From Gilliamella sp. N-G2 (GTDB lineage Bacteria; Pseudomonadota; Gammaproteobacteria; Enterobacterales; Orbaceae): 64,000 nt of DNA. The notes beneath the pieces are model-generated. The model saw nothing but the letters and a program-made list of their open reading frames with translations, ran no database searches and was not told where the DNA came from. The stretch is taken from assembly GCF_002142215.1 (NCBI RefSeq), contig NZ_NAST01000003.1:1-64000 (forward strand), given 5' to 3'. The position numbers and the translations under genes were made by a program. Below are positions 38,623-48,727 of the stretch, piece by piece (position 1 is the stretch's first letter; each line of letters begins with the position of its first letter).

Positions 38623-39501
38623 TTAAAACATTTTTTGTGACCAACCTAACTTACTCGATAAATTATTAAAATAATCATAGTCTTTAGTATGGATTAAATT
38701 AAATTCATAATTGGAGCGACGGATTATCACATCTTGGGTTGGCCTAACCGGTAAAATAATTTGGCTATCACAAGCAATATTAAGATCCAAAGCGGTAGTT
38801 GGAAATTTAAGATGAATAGGATCATCACTCTTAATCACTAAAGGTCTAACTGCCAAAGAGTGTGGAAACATTGGCGTAATAATTAACGCATCTAAATGTG
38901 GCGCCAGTATTGGCCCCCCTGCCGATAATGAATAAGCGGTCGAACCAGTCGGCGTGGCAATAATTAAACCATCAGCACGTTGTGAGAAGGCATTACGCTC
39001 ATTGATATACACATCATAATCAATCATATGCGCAACAGTATTGGGGGTAACCACAATTTCGTTTACAGCAAAACCAGAATTAATCAATTGACCATCACTA
39101 TAGATAGATACTTCTAGTAAAAATCGTGAATCTTCGTCATATTCACCTTTAATAACAGGTGTTAATTGTTCGATGACATGGTCGTGAGAAATATCAGTTA
39201 AAAAACCTAAATTACCTCGATTCACCCCAATTACTTTGATTTTATAGTGTGATAAGTGACGAGCGGAACGTAACATATTGCCGTCACCACCCACCACAAT
39301 GGCTAAATCAGCTTGTTCACCAATAGTATCGAGAGATGCATAGACATTGCTAGGTAATTTAATATATTGAGCTAATCGATCTTCTACTAAAACTTCAATA
39401 CCTAAGTTAACTAGCCAGTCATAAAGTACCTGATGAGTTTCTATCGCCTCTAATTTACGTGGAATCCCAACCAAACCAATACATTTAAATGGTCTACCCA
39501 T
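38623..39501 (-). CDS. nadK: NAD kinase
   Basis: A 292-residue enzyme that phosphorylates NAD to NADP. It carries the catalytic GGDGNMLRSAR, the NEIVV motif, TPTGSTAYSLSAGGP and VIKSDDPI. AAGGA is before the ATG. It is divergent from grpE, as in enterics, though recN is not behind it here. Confidence 0.97.
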   Translation of the reverse strand: MGRPFKCIGLVGIPRKLEAIETHQVLYDWLVNLGIEVLVEDRLAQYIKLPSNVYASLDTIGEQADLAIVVGGDGNMLRSARHLSHYKIKVIGVNRGNLGFLTDISHDHVIEQLTPVIKGEYDEDSRFLLEVSIYSDGQLINSGFAVNEIVVTPNTVAHMIDYDVYINERNAFSQRADGLIIATPTGSTAYSLSAGGPILAPHLDALIITPMFPHSLAVRPLVIKSDDPIHLKFPTTALDLNIACDSQIILPVRPTQDVIIRRSNYEFNLIHTKDYDYFNNLSSKLGWSQKMF

Positions 39502-39584
39502 AAAATATCCTTGTTCATTTTTGACTTAAGTATCATTATTTTTTAGTTATCAATTAAAAAACACGATATCATCTTATCGTTAAA

Positions 39585-39612
39585 CTTGTAATAATAAAAT
39601 TTGTCCCCATAA
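39585..39612 (+). promoter_or_regulatory. Sigma-32 (heat-shock) promoter of grpE
   Basis: CTTGTAA (39585-39591), a 13-base spacer, then CCCCATAA (39605-39612) match the RpoH consensus CTTGAAA-N13-CCCCATNT with one change in the -35. It stands 44 bases before the grpE ATG. Confidence 0.75.
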
Positions 39613-39655
39613 TAACTGTTATTCACTAAGTTTTCGACTAAATTTGGAGTACCGT

Positions 39656-40240
39656 ATGACAGAACAAGAGAACAATATGTCAGAAAATGAAACAAACATT
39701 GAAACCCAAGCTGAGCAAAGTACTGAAGAGCAAACCCCATCACAACCAAGTGTTGAAGATCAGTTAAAGGCTAAAGATGCTCGCATTAGCGAACTTGAAC
39801 AAGCACTGCAACTTGCTAAGAAAAACGAGAGTGAAGCAATGATTCGTGCTCGTGCTGAAATCGATAATGTACGCAAACGTGTTGAACAAGATGTTGATAA
39901 AGCACGTAAATTTGCTCTTGAAAAATTCTCAAATGAACTTTTACCGGTGATTGATAATCTTGAACGGGCATTAGAATCTACCGATAAAAATAATCCTGAA
40001 CATAAAGCAACGGTAGAAGGATTAGAGTTAACACTTAAATCATTTTTAGATACGGTCAAAAAATTTGGTATTGAAGTTATCAATACAGCTGATTCACAGC
40101 TAAATCCTGATCTGCATCAAGCAATTAGTATGGTTGAATCACCAGAACATCAATCAGGACAAATTGTTAATACTATTCAAAAAGGCTATACACTTAATGG
40201 CCGATTAATTCGACCAGCAATGGTAATTGTAGCTAAATAA
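39656..40240 (+). CDS. grpE: GrpE nucleotide exchange factor
   Basis: A 194-residue cochaperone of DnaK. An acidic unstructured start is followed by a long coiled coil (about 35-90: KAKDARISELEQALQLAKK) and the conserved core DNVRKRVEQDVDKARKF, FSNELLPVIDNLERAL and the beta-domain ending GYTLNGRLIRPAMV. The start at 39656 has GGAG 6 bases before; an in-frame TTG at 39644 overlaps that site. It is preceded by a heat-shock promoter. Confidence 0.97.
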   Translation: MTEQENNMSENETNIETQAEQSTEEQTPSQPSVEDQLKAKDARISELEQALQLAKKNESEAMIRARAEIDNVRKRVEQDVDKARKFALEKFSNELLPVIDNLERALESTDKNNPEHKATVEGLELTLKSFLDTVKKFGIEVINTADSQLNPDLHQAISMVESPEHQSGQIVNTIQKGYTLNGRLIRPAMVIVAK

Positions 40241-40256
40241 AGTTAGGCTATATAGT

Positions 40257-40289
40257 AAAAAACCGCCAAAATAGCTGGCGGTTTTTTTT
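40257..40289. terminator. Bidirectional terminator between grpE and def
   Basis: A 12-bp stem AAAAAACCGCCA/TGGCGGTTTTTT (40257-40268, 40276-40287) has T-runs on both strands. Confidence 0.9.
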
Positions 40290-40800
40290 ATCGATTTTTC
40301 TGCTCCTCACGAGTCAGTTTTTTCATCTTTTGTTCAATACGTTGTCGCTTTAATGGCGAGAGATAGTCAACAAACAGTTTACCTTTTAAATGATCCATTT
40401 CATGCTGTATACAGATGGCTAACAATTCATCAGCATCGATTTCGTAAGGATTACCATTACGATCTAACGCTTTAATCTTGATTTTTTCCGATCTAGGCAC
40501 AAATCCACGGCAGTCAGGTATCGATAAGCATCCTTCTTCAATGCCTGTTTCACCCTCTTGACTAATCACTTCTGGATTAATAATCACATAAAGTTGGCTT
40601 TTATCTTCTGACACGTCAATTACAATAATTTGCTCATGCACATCAACTTGCGTTGCGGCAAGCCCAATGCCATGTTCAGCGTACATGGTTTCAACCATAT
40701 TATCGATAATTTCTTGTAGCTCAGGTGTAAAATTAGAGACAGGCTTAGCGACTGTGCGAAGTCGTTCGTCTGGGAAACGTAATACCGGTAAAATAGCCAT
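40288..40800 (-). CDS. def: Peptide deformylase
   Basis: A 170-residue metalloenzyme that removes the N-formyl group from new proteins. All three motifs are intact: GIGLAATQ (residues 45-52), EGCLSIP and the metal motif HEMDH. It is divergent from dprA, the neighbour it usually has; fmt, commonly adjacent, is not in the window. Confidence 0.98.
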   Translation of the reverse strand: MAILPVLRFPDERLRTVAKPVSNFTPELQEIIDNMVETMYAEHGIGLAATQVDVHEQIIVIDVSEDKSQLYVIINPEVISQEGETGIEEGCLSIPDCRGFVPRSEKIKIKALDRNGNPYEIDADELLAICIQHEMDHLKGKLFVDYLSPLKRQRIEQKMKKLTREEQKNR

Positions 40801-40958
40801 AAATTCTTCGATCTACTCCTCAATTTGGTGTTTTCTCAATTTCGTATACATTGTAAACATTTATTATGCCCATGAATAGCCTTAGTTGGCTATTGGTAAA
40901 ATATATCTAATCAATTCTAGATATGGTTCAAGCTAACGATGTATATAAAAGGACTGTA

Positions 40959-42059
40959 ATGAGTAAATATGAATTTTTATTGCGAATTTCAATGCTTGGC
41001 CATAAAAGAATGAGATATTTTGAAAAAATAGGACTATATTTTCGCGCTGGTCTACCTAATAAAATAAATAATGTACCACTATTATTGGAAAAGATAGGCG
41101 TTTGTAAAACTCTTCAAAGTCGTTTTTTTGCCATTTCCTATCTTCATTTTGAACCCATCCTCGATTGGTTAGCTACCGCTAACCCAGCTAAACATTTGAT
41201 TGCTTATTGTGACTCAGATTATCCAACATTACTTAAACAAATCAGTTCACCGCCATTATTGCTATTTGTTATGGGTAATAAACAACTATTACATTCTCCA
41301 CAAATTGCAATGGTGGGCAGCCGTGAATTTAGTGAATATGGCGCACAGTGGGGGCGCTATTTTGCTAGCGAATTAGCAATTAATGGTTTAACCGTTACTA
41401 GTGGGCTCGCTCTCGGTTTAGATGCCATTTGTCATCGTGGTGCACTAGAAGTATTCGGCAATACCATTGCTGTATTAGGTAGCGGTTTAGCTGAAATTAC
41501 ACCACGCGCCAATCTAAGATTGGCAAATGATATTTTAGCTCAAAACGGAGCGCTTATTTCAGAATTCTGCCCATTTGAAAAAGCAAGATCAGTATACTTT
41601 CCTCGTCGAAATCGAATTATTAGTGGATTGAGTTTAGGGACATTTGTGCTTGAAGCTTCTGAGCAAAGTGGTTCACTTATTACCGCACGTTATGCTCTTG
41701 AGCAGAATCGTGATGTTTTTGCTTTGCCAGGTGATATTGATAATCCCAATAGCCATGGTAGCCATTATTTAATCCAACAAGGCGCTTATCTTGTTACTAA
41801 ACCAACCGATATTTTAGAACATTATAGTGGCTTTTTATCATCACTTAATCGACAGAATAATCATGAAAACAAAGAGAGTAATACCGTTTTATATCCAGAA
41901 ATTTTTGCTGTTATACATCATCAGCCTATTGCTGTTGATACAATCGCTACGCTAGTTGATTTACCCATTCCTGAGTTAACCATTAAATTATTAGATATGG
42001 AAATAGCTGGCTTAATTATCACAGTCACTGGGGGCTATATTCGTAACCGCACGATATAA
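40959..42059 (+). CDS. dprA: DNA processing protein DprA (Smf)
   Basis: A 366-residue protein of the DprA/Smf family, which loads RecA on incoming single-stranded DNA during transformation. An N-terminal helical part is followed by the Rossmann-fold core (about 90-290: MVGSREFSEYGAQWG, VTSGLALGLDAICHRGAL, FPRRNRIISGLS, SGSLITARYALEQ) and a C-terminal winged helix. The start at 40959 follows AAAGGAC; an ATG 36 bases upstream lacks such a site. Its presence does not itself prove competence. Confidence 0.95.
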   Translation: MSKYEFLLRISMLGHKRMRYFEKIGLYFRAGLPNKINNVPLLLEKIGVCKTLQSRFFAISYLHFEPILDWLATANPAKHLIAYCDSDYPTLLKQISSPPLLLFVMGNKQLLHSPQIAMVGSREFSEYGAQWGRYFASELAINGLTVTSGLALGLDAICHRGALEVFGNTIAVLGSGLAEITPRANLRLANDILAQNGALISEFCPFEKARSVYFPRRNRIISGLSLGTFVLEASEQSGSLITARYALEQNRDVFALPGDIDNPNSHGSHYLIQQGAYLVTKPTDILEHYSGFLSSLNRQNNHENKESNTVLYPEIFAVIHHQPIAVDTIATLVDLPIPELTIKLLDMEIAGLIITVTGGYIRNRTI

Positions 42060-42101
42060 AGTTATAGAAAGAATTGAGGAACGGGGTTTTTTAACATAAA
42101 A

Positions 42102-42127
42102 AAACCGCTGTAAAGATACTGCGGTTT
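42102..42127. terminator. Hairpin between convergent dprA and rraA
   Basis: AAACCGC/GCGGTTT with a partly paired 12-base loop, flanked by A-rich DNA that gives a T-run on the minus strand for rraA. Confidence 0.6.
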
Positions 42128-42159
42128 ATTAAAATGAATAACTAAAAAGAATAACCAAG

Positions 42160-42651
42160 TTATTTATCGTCTACTTCAAGTGCAATTTCAGATAAGATAA
42201 TGCCTGTATTATCAGCATAAACAAAATCACCTGAGAAGAAAGTTACACCGCCAAAATTGACACGAATATCAACTTCGCCAACACCTTGATCTTCTGCACC
42301 AACAGGAATTGCAGCTAGTGCTTGAATACCAATTTCAGCATCAGCAAGATAATCTACTTGGCGCACTGCACCATAAACAATAATGCCTTCCCATTGGTTT
42401 TGTAGGGCAATATCAATTAATTCGGCATCTATCAATGCTCGACGCACCGAACCACCGCCATCAATAACCAATACTTTCCCAGCACCATTGGATTGTAACA
42501 CTTCGTACAAAATGCCGTTATCTTCAAAACATTTAACGGTGACAACTTGGCCAGAAAATGAAGCCACACCACCAAAGTTACTAAATATCGGTTCGACAAC
42601 GTTCACATCTTCTGGGTAGTAATCGCAAAGAATTGATGTATCAAATTCCAT
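42160..42651 (-). CDS. rraA: Regulator of ribonuclease E activity A
   Basis: A 163-residue RraA trimer-forming protein. It has the N-terminal [49 protein letters not shown] and the ending [11 protein letters not shown]. In E. coli it binds RNase E and slows mRNA decay; relatives act as aldolases, so the older menG label is wrong. It is 89 bases downstream of menA, the usual pair in enterics. Confidence 0.96.
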   Translation of the reverse strand: MEFDTSILCDYYPEDVNVVEPIFSNFGGVASFSGQVVTVKCFEDNGILYEVLQSNGAGKVLVIDGGGSVRRALIDAELIDIALQNQWEGIIVYGAVRQVDYLADAEIGIQALAAIPVGAEDQGVGEVDIRVNFGGVTFFSGDFVYADNTGIILSEIALEVDDK

Positions 42652-42740
42652 GGTCGAGTCTCCTTATACAGTAATATCTATTCGATTCTAGTATAACGCT
42701 AACATGAAGTAAAACGATATAAATTTGGAATAAACGTGAG

Positions 42741-43643
42741 CTAGCTCAAAATAATACCTAAACAATAAAGTAAATTAGTCAATAAAGCAAGTTTGACCAT
42801 TTGTACTAATAGTGGCACAGCGTCTTTATTCGTATTAAATTTAAACACCATGTACATATGTTTAAGATACAACGGCAGTGTTAATAAAAAGATACCACTG
42901 CAATAAGTGTGTAACTGTTGATAAGCAAATAAACCAAAGAAACATAATGATACAATTAACAAAACTAACTGATAACAACAACCATAAGTTTTACCAATCA
43001 GCACAATCAAAGTCCGTTTATGATGTTGTTTATCACTTTCATAATCACGCAAATTATTAATATTCAGCACTCCCACTGCCAACAAACCACTAGCTATTGC
43101 AGGAAAAATTATTGATGCCGATAAAGTTTTAGTCTGTAAATAATAACTGCCCATCACACCAACTATGCCAAAGAAGATTAACACCGATAGATCACCTAAA
43201 CCAATATAGCCATAAGGTTTTTTACCAACGGTATAAGTAATTGCTGCGATGATTGAAGATAAACCTAATAAGATAAAAATTAATAATTGATAAGCGTTAT
43301 TACAGGCTAACCAAAGTAGAGTCAATCCAGAGCAAACACACAATATAATGGTGATCCAGATAGCTATTTTTAACTGATTAAGAGTGATTAGACCTAGCTG
43401 TAAACCACGTTGATGGCCGATTAAATTGTGTTTATCGCCACCTTTAACCGCATCACCATAATCGTTGGCTAAATTTGATAAAATTTGTAACAACGCTGCA
43501 GTAATCATTGCTAACAACATAATTATTAGATCAAAAGAATGTTGCCAATACGCAAGCGCATTGCCCAACAAAATAGCAGAAAACGATAAAGCTAATGTTT
43601 TCGGACGTAAACTAATAATCCATGGATAACATTTATTGGCCAT
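42741..43643 (-). CDS. menA: 1,4-dihydroxy-2-naphthoate polyprenyltransferase
   Basis: A 300-residue UbiA-superfamily membrane prenyltransferase that makes demethylmenaquinone. It has the first Asp motif NLANDYGDAVKGGD (about residue 55-70) and the second NINNLRDYESDKQHHK (about 195-210), with 8-9 membrane helices. The organism therefore makes menaquinone, in line with a low-oxygen gut habitat (inference). Confidence 0.95.
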   Translation of the reverse strand: MANKCYPWIISLRPKTLALSFSAILLGNALAYWQHSFDLIIMLLAMITAALLQILSNLANDYGDAVKGGDKHNLIGHQRGLQLGLITLNQLKIAIWITIILCVCSGLTLLWLACNNAYQLLIFILLGLSSIIAAITYTVGKKPYGYIGLGDLSVLIFFGIVGVMGSYYLQTKTLSASIIFPAIASGLLAVGVLNINNLRDYESDKQHHKRTLIVLIGKTYGCCYQLVLLIVSLCFFGLFAYQQLHTYCSGIFLLTLPLYLKHMYMVFKFNTNKDAVPLLVQMVKLALLTNLLYCLGIILS

Positions 43644-43714
43644 ATAACTGTTTTTTTACGAAAAAATCAATCATTCATCATATCAGTAATTGATAGTATA
43701 TTCATCCATTAGCA

Positions 43715-44902
43715 CTAACTAATAGATGGTTTATTATCAATTTTTTTATTATTGGAATGCATAAATTTCTTTATTTTTCTGATGTATCCTCTGATTTTAC
43801 CCTCTCGCAATGCCGCAATAAAAAAGCCTAACGAACCATAAATTGCACCAAGAAATAGAATCATAAAGATATTAAATAAATTATCTGACAAACCTAATCC
43901 CATCTGATTTACTCCAGCAATCATATTGGTTGCCCAAGTTGATGGTAACATCCGTGATACCGTTTGTACCCATAACGGCATGGCATCAAGTGGCCATATG
44001 GTACCAGATAGATAAAATACCGGTGTTGTCAAAAAAGCTAAAGTTAAGTAAATCATCTCGGTTCGATGTAAACATTCAGTCAGTAATTTACTTAAGCCTA
44101 ATACTCCTAATAATAGCGGAAATGTCATCACCAAAATCGCCGGTATGCTAGCTAATTGCCGATAACCAAGCACCCATGGCCATAATCCAAACAGAACTAA
44201 AGACAAAAATAACCATATCGGAATAAGACCACACAAGCTACCAAATATGACAATTTTTGGCGGTTTTCCTTGTGGCAGTGAATGCAAAGTTAGATTAGTT
44301 CGTGTTGAAGCTATTAAAAAGGTATGTTGCAATAACATAACTAACAAACCAGGAAACGTTATCGCCGCAAAACTGATACCAGCATTATAAAGCGGCATAG
44401 TTTGCCCTTTAATTGGTGATAAGATGATATTAATCTGTGGATCAGAAAAACCACTATTCCGCATCACCCGCGTATTATATTCGGTCAATATTTGTTGATA
44501 TATTCCTCTAATATCCACCTGTATCAGACCATTTGCTAAACGGCTAGAGGCATCACCATAAGCTGGGATTGTCACATCCTCACCATTCAATAGTCGCTTT
44601 TCAAAATCCCGTGGAATGGTGAACACCGCAAATAACTTACGGCTGTTAATATCATCGTAGGCTTGCAATGAATTTTCATAAGTAAGCACATCAATTTTGG
44701 AACTGGTATTTAAAGAACGAATCAGACTTCGACTGGTGGTAGTATGATCTTGATCAACAATCGCAACCGGCAAATTGGTGATGGTACCATTCACATATAC
44801 TAAACTCATTAACGAGACAGACACCAACAGCAACAGCCACATTGGTCGCATTAGCATATAAAAAAACATCTTTACTGCTGAAGATAAAAATAGCTTAAGC
44901 AT
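43715..44902 (-). CDS. ABC-2 type permease (second of two)
   Basis: A 395-residue protein of the ABC2_membrane_3 (YhhJ/YbhR) type. One N-terminal membrane helix is at about 17-37. A large periplasmic domain (about 38-190: PVAIVDQDHTTTSRSLIRSLN, AYDDINSRKLFAVFTIP) and five or six helices follow, with PVFYLSGTIWPLDAMP near the end. It lies 14 bases after the first permease and is probably co-transcribed. No ATP-binding subunit is encoded in the operon. Confidence 0.85.
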   Translation of the reverse strand: MLKLFLSSAVKMFFYMLMRPMWLLLLVSVSLMSLVYVNGTITNLPVAIVDQDHTTTSRSLIRSLNTSSKIDVLTYENSLQAYDDINSRKLFAVFTIPRDFEKRLLNGEDVTIPAYGDASSRLANGLIQVDIRGIYQQILTEYNTRVMRNSGFSDPQINIILSPIKGQTMPLYNAGISFAAITFPGLLVMLLQHTFLIASTRTNLTLHSLPQGKPPKIVIFGSLCGLIPIWLFLSLVLFGLWPWVLGYRQLASIPAILVMTFPLLLGVLGLSKLLTECLHRTEMIYLTLAFLTTPVFYLSGTIWPLDAMPLWVQTVSRMLPSTWATNMIAGVNQMGLGLSDNLFNIFMILFLGAIYGSLGFFIAALREGKIRGYIRKIKKFMHSNNKKIDNKPSIS

Positions 44903-44916
44903 GCCAATATAGCCTC

Positions 44917-46056
44917 TTACTGTGAATGTAAACGTTTGACTAAACGTTTTCTTACTAATACTGTAATAATTATTGGATAGATCATTAAAATAGCACAGGT
45001 TTTCAATACCGATATATAACTAGAATGCCGTAAAAATAGATCGAATAATTTATTTAGCGCATAGGTTAAAGGTTCAAGTGACGAGATAAATCTCGCTATC
45101 CACGGCATCGACAATTCTGGCACAACCACCCCCGAATAAGTTAATGCCAATCCAACTAACACCCCAATATAGGTATAGGCATCTAATACATTTTTGGTAA
45201 ACGTATAAAGTAAAATACCGATACTTTGTGCTGCAATCACATAAAAAAACACCACTAGCATCATAGCGAATGGAGAACCTGATACCCTAGCATCAGAAAA
45301 TAACACCAGCATTGCTATTTCAAACATTAATAACATAGTATACCAAATGGTATAAGGTGCTAATTTACCCAAAACAAACGGATAATTAGGCCGAGTTCGC
45401 TTAGGCAAGCGAGATAAAATATAAATAGTTGTCGTTACAACAAATAGTTGTAATAAATGTACTACTGCAGAAAACTGCTGAAAGTACATTGAGTTACCAC
45501 TGGCATTAAATAGCCCATCATAATTGAAATTAACTTGTGCAAGTTTCGGTACCGGCAAACCAACACTCGTCGCCATGGTAGTACGATATTGAGTATTTAA
45601 TGAGGCTATTAAACCTGAATAATCCATTATAGAATAGAGACCAGCACTATAGTATAAAGCATTATAATAGAGCATCGGTGTTGGTTGACGTCCTGCTAAC
45701 ACATCAGCTTCAAAATTAGGCGGAATATACAAAATAGCGTAGATTTTTGCTTTTTCTAAATCGCGTTCTGCGCTCTTAAGCTGATTATCATAATTGAATA
45801 AATTTGCATGCGCACCAGCATTAAGATCGCGAACAATTTCACGAGATAAAGTACTTTTATCTTGATCGACATAGCCTACTGGCAGATCAAATAACACACC
45901 TCGGTAAAATATACTACTGATGATCACAAAGATAATCAGCGGTAAAATCCACATTAACCAGTGGAAAGTAAAGCGCTTAAATATATCTGGGATTTCATCG
46001 TTAAATGCGTCTTTAAAGCGATGCCAGAAGTCTAAAATTAGTCGTCGATTTTCCAT
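44917..46056 (-). CDS. ABC-2 type permease (first of two)
   Basis: A 379-residue protein, a distant sibling of the next gene. It has a TM1 at about 30-52, then DLPVGYVDQDKSTLSREIVRDLN, and AERDLEKAKIYAILYIPPNFE in the periplasmic domain. Four or five C-terminal helices include LTYSGVVVPELSMPW. The start overlaps the HlyD-like stop by 19 bases. Together the two permeases could form a heterodimeric exporter, with the ATPase missing from the locus. Confidence 0.85.
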   Translation of the reverse strand: MENRRLILDFWHRFKDAFNDEIPDIFKRFTFHWLMWILPLIIFVIISSIFYRGVLFDLPVGYVDQDKSTLSREIVRDLNAGAHANLFNYDNQLKSAERDLEKAKIYAILYIPPNFEADVLAGRQPTPMLYYNALYYSAGLYSIMDYSGLIASLNTQYRTTMATSVGLPVPKLAQVNFNYDGLFNASGNSMYFQQFSAVVHLLQLFVVTTTIYILSRLPKRTRPNYPFVLGKLAPYTIWYTMLLMFEIAMLVLFSDARVSGSPFAMMLVVFFYVIAAQSIGILLYTFTKNVLDAYTYIGVLVGLALTYSGVVVPELSMPWIARFISSLEPLTYALNKLFDLFLRHSSYISVLKTCAILMIYPIIITVLVRKRLVKRLHSQ

Positions 46057-47009
46057 AATGTACTCATACCTGCACGTAAGCCTTCTACAGGTTTAGTTGG
46101 ATAAAGTCTAATTTCAAACGTTTTTAAATCAAAATCACCCGTCGCTCGTGTTGCCCGTTTAGTAGCATAATCTCCCATTGGCGCAATAAAACGAATTTCA
46201 GCTTCAATTTCTTTATTACCAAGCGCAGGAACTTCCAGTTTAACATGATCACCTTTGTGAATATTAGGCATAATATTTTCACGCAGATTAAACACAAAAT
46301 AAGCTTGCGGTAAGCGAATAACCGTTAATAGTGGACTATTAGGATTAAATAGCTCGCCAACTTCAGCTGGAATTGAACCGACTTCCCCATCTACTGGCGC
46401 TTTAACTTGCAAATCATCGTATTGGATCTGTAGTTGTTTAAGCTGTTCTTCAGCTTCTTTTAATTTAGCATTATAGATTTCTCGTTGTTCAATCCGATCG
46501 CCATTTTTGGCTTGATCTAAATTAGCTTGAGCTGACAACACTTGTTGATAAGCCGCATCACGAGTTTTTAGCGCACTATCTAATATTGATTGAGAGACAA
46601 AGCCTTTGGCCGAAATCGCTTTGTTGCGATTGTATTCTTTAGAGGCGTTATCGTAAGCAACTTTAGCTTGTTCAAGTAATGCTTCATAATAACGAATACT
46701 CTCTTCACGAGTACCATTTTGAGAAAGTTGCACTTGTGCCTGCGCTTGCTCTCTGGCTGCTTCAGCGGCTTTAACTTGCGCTAACAATTCAGGGCTATCG
46801 AGTGTAATTAAGATGTCATTTTGCTTAACATCATCACCTCGATTGACATGAATAGTCTGCACTCGCCCCTTTGCTTTTGAGGAAATGCTAACATTAGGTG
46901 CATCCACTTCACCTTGCAAAATTAGCTGGCTACTATGAGCACGAATTAAAATCGTCATTGAAATTAAAATAACAATCAATGCAATTACAATAAAAATTTT
47001 TTTATTCAT
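46038..47009 (-). CDS. HlyD-family membrane fusion protein
   Basis: A 323-residue periplasmic adaptor. One N-terminal membrane anchor (about 5-23) is followed by a biotinyl-lipoyl half (ISSKAKGRVQTIHVNRGDDVKQND), a long coiled-coil hairpin (about 80-200), the second lipoyl half (APVDGEVGSIPAEVGELFNP) and a beta-barrel. It would bridge inner-membrane permeases to an outer-membrane channel. It is the first gene of a three-gene operon and resembles E. coli YhiI in design. Confidence 0.9.
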   Translation of the reverse strand: MNKKIFIVIALIVILISMTILIRAHSSQLILQGEVDAPNVSISSKAKGRVQTIHVNRGDDVKQNDILITLDSPELLAQVKAAEAAREQAQAQVQLSQNGTREESIRYYEALLEQAKVAYDNASKEYNRNKAISAKGFVSQSILDSALKTRDAAYQQVLSAQANLDQAKNGDRIEQREIYNAKLKEAEEQLKQLQIQYDDLQVKAPVDGEVGSIPAEVGELFNPNSPLLTVIRLPQAYFVFNLRENIMPNIHKGDHVKLEVPALGNKEIEAEIRFIAPMGDYATKRATRATGDFDLKTFEIRLYPTKPVEGLRAGMSTLWKIDD

Positions 47010-47345
47010 ATATTTTTTAGATTAATAAGTATCAGATAAGACCTAAACAACTAGGATAATTGTATGTAATAAAGAATTAGCATACTTCAATTACAAATAT
47101 TATATCATGGGATATCGTGCTAAATTTAAACAATCTAAGCTATATTTTATGCTCAAATAAGAATTAGAAGGAATTATTTACAACTATATTAACAGATTAT
47201 TCTATTTTAGCCTTAAATAAATTTCAATAATTGTAAACCATCATTTTAATAGATTTTATTTATAAATGTTATCAGTCAAAAAAAATAGATAAAAACCTAC
47301 TTATTTAGTATGATATTTTTTAATTGAAATAATAAGGCTTAAAAT
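47010..47345. other. Divergent region HlyD operon / ndh
   Basis: 336 bases of AT-rich DNA between two divergent starts. I see no ORF, hairpin terminator or recognisable CRP, FNR or Fur site. A TATGAT (about 47309) could be the ndh -10. Confidence 0.4.
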
Positions 47346-48635
47346 ATGCAAAAAATAATTATTATTGGCGGTGGTGCTGGCGGTTTAGAGCTTGCTACCG
47401 ACCTAGGCGATAAATTAGGCAAAACTGATAAAGCTCAAATTACCTTAATTGATAAAAACAGTTATCATTTATGGAAACCACTATTACATGAAGTAGCAAC
47501 TGGCGTACTTGATGAGCAAGTTGATAATATTTATTATGCATCTCAAGGACAACAGCATAATTTCGAATTTACTCAAGGTACCTTCACCAACCTTGATCGC
47601 AACCAAAAGCAAATTAGCATTATCAATCATAACGATGAAACTTTTCTTGTTGATTATAATATTTTAGTTATTGCTATTGGTAGCACCTCTAATGACTTTG
47701 GTACCCCTGGTGTGAAAGAACATTGTATCTTCTTAGATGACCAAAATGCCGCTATTCGCCTACGTGAAACCTTAATTAATAAATTTACTGGTTTTTGTTC
47801 GATCATTGATGACGATCAAACCACAAAAGAAGATAAAATTCATATTGCTATCGTTGGCGGTGGAGCGACTGGAGTCGAATTAGCTTCTGAATTACCTCAT
47901 ATGGTGGAAACATTTGGTGCTTGCGGTCGTAATAAAATGTGTTCCGATCTATTAGATGTTTCAGTCATTGAAGCAACCGATCGTATTTTACCAGCTTTAC
48001 CAGAAAAAACCGCAGCTAGTATTACTAACACACTGAAAAAACAAGGGATTCATGTATTAACCAATACTATGATCACTAAAGCGGAAGGCGATGGGTTTTA
48101 TCCGAAAGAAGGTGAAATCATTAAAGCCGATATGATGATTTGGACTGCTGGCGTTAAAGCTCCTGATTATTTAAAAGAGATCGCTGGTCTAGAATCAAGC
48201 CGATCAAATCAATTAGTGGTAAAACCAACATTACAAACATCTCGTGATGACAGTATTTTTGTTATTGGTGATTGTGCATACGCAATGCAAGACAATGGTC
48301 ATGCTTCACCACCTACCGCTCAAGCAGCTCATCAAATGGCAAAAATTTGCTATGAAAATATCGTTAGATTATTAAACAACCAATCATTAAAAACATTTAA
48401 ATACACTGATAAAGGTACTGTGATTTCATTACATGATACTGCTGAAGGTGTAGTCAAATTAATTGGTAATAGTGAAATGGGAGTGAAAGGATTTTTCGCT
48501 TTAATGATCCACAAACTACTCTATCGTATGCATCAAGCAAGCTTACTTGGTATTTTTAAAACTATTCGTTTCGCCAGTGCTAGCAAATTTATGTATAAAA
48601 CCAAATCAACTTCGATTTTTAGTAATCGTGATTAA
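47346..48635 (+). CDS. ndh: Type II NADH dehydrogenase
   Basis: A 429-residue, non-proton-pumping NADH:quinone oxidoreductase. The FAD site at the N-terminus is IIIIGGGAGGLELATDLG, the NADH site is IAIVGGGATGVELASELP (about 172-189), and the FAD C-terminal motif is VIGDCAY with PPTAQAAHQ. The C-terminal amphipathic end attaches it to the inner membrane. It is monocistronic and ends in a hairpin. Confidence 0.97.
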   Translation: MQKIIIIGGGAGGLELATDLGDKLGKTDKAQITLIDKNSYHLWKPLLHEVATGVLDEQVDNIYYASQGQQHNFEFTQGTFTNLDRNQKQISIINHNDETFLVDYNILVIAIGSTSNDFGTPGVKEHCIFLDDQNAAIRLRETLINKFTGFCSIIDDDQTTKEDKIHIAIVGGGATGVELASELPHMVETFGACGRNKMCSDLLDVSVIEATDRILPALPEKTAASITNTLKKQGIHVLTNTMITKAEGDGFYPKEGEIIKADMMIWTAGVKAPDYLKEIAGLESSRSNQLVVKPTLQTSRDDSIFVIGDCAYAMQDNGHASPPTAQAAHQMAKICYENIVRLLNNQSLKTFKYTDKGTVISLHDTAEGVVKLIGNSEMGVKGFFALMIHKLLYRMHQASLLGIFKTIRFASASKFMYKTKSTSIFSNRD

Positions 48636-48651
48636 TTGCTAAAAAATATTT

Positions 48652-48688
48652 AACAGCTACTGAAAAATTTTGTTAAGTAGCTGTTTTC
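48652..48688 (+). terminator. Terminator after ndh
   Basis: A perfect 10-bp stem AACAGCTACT/AGTAGCTGTT (48652-48661, 48676-48685) is followed by TTTCAC. Confidence 0.65.
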
Positions 48689-48727
48689 ACTTATACTATT
48701 ATCTTAATTACAATTTTTAGATAATAG

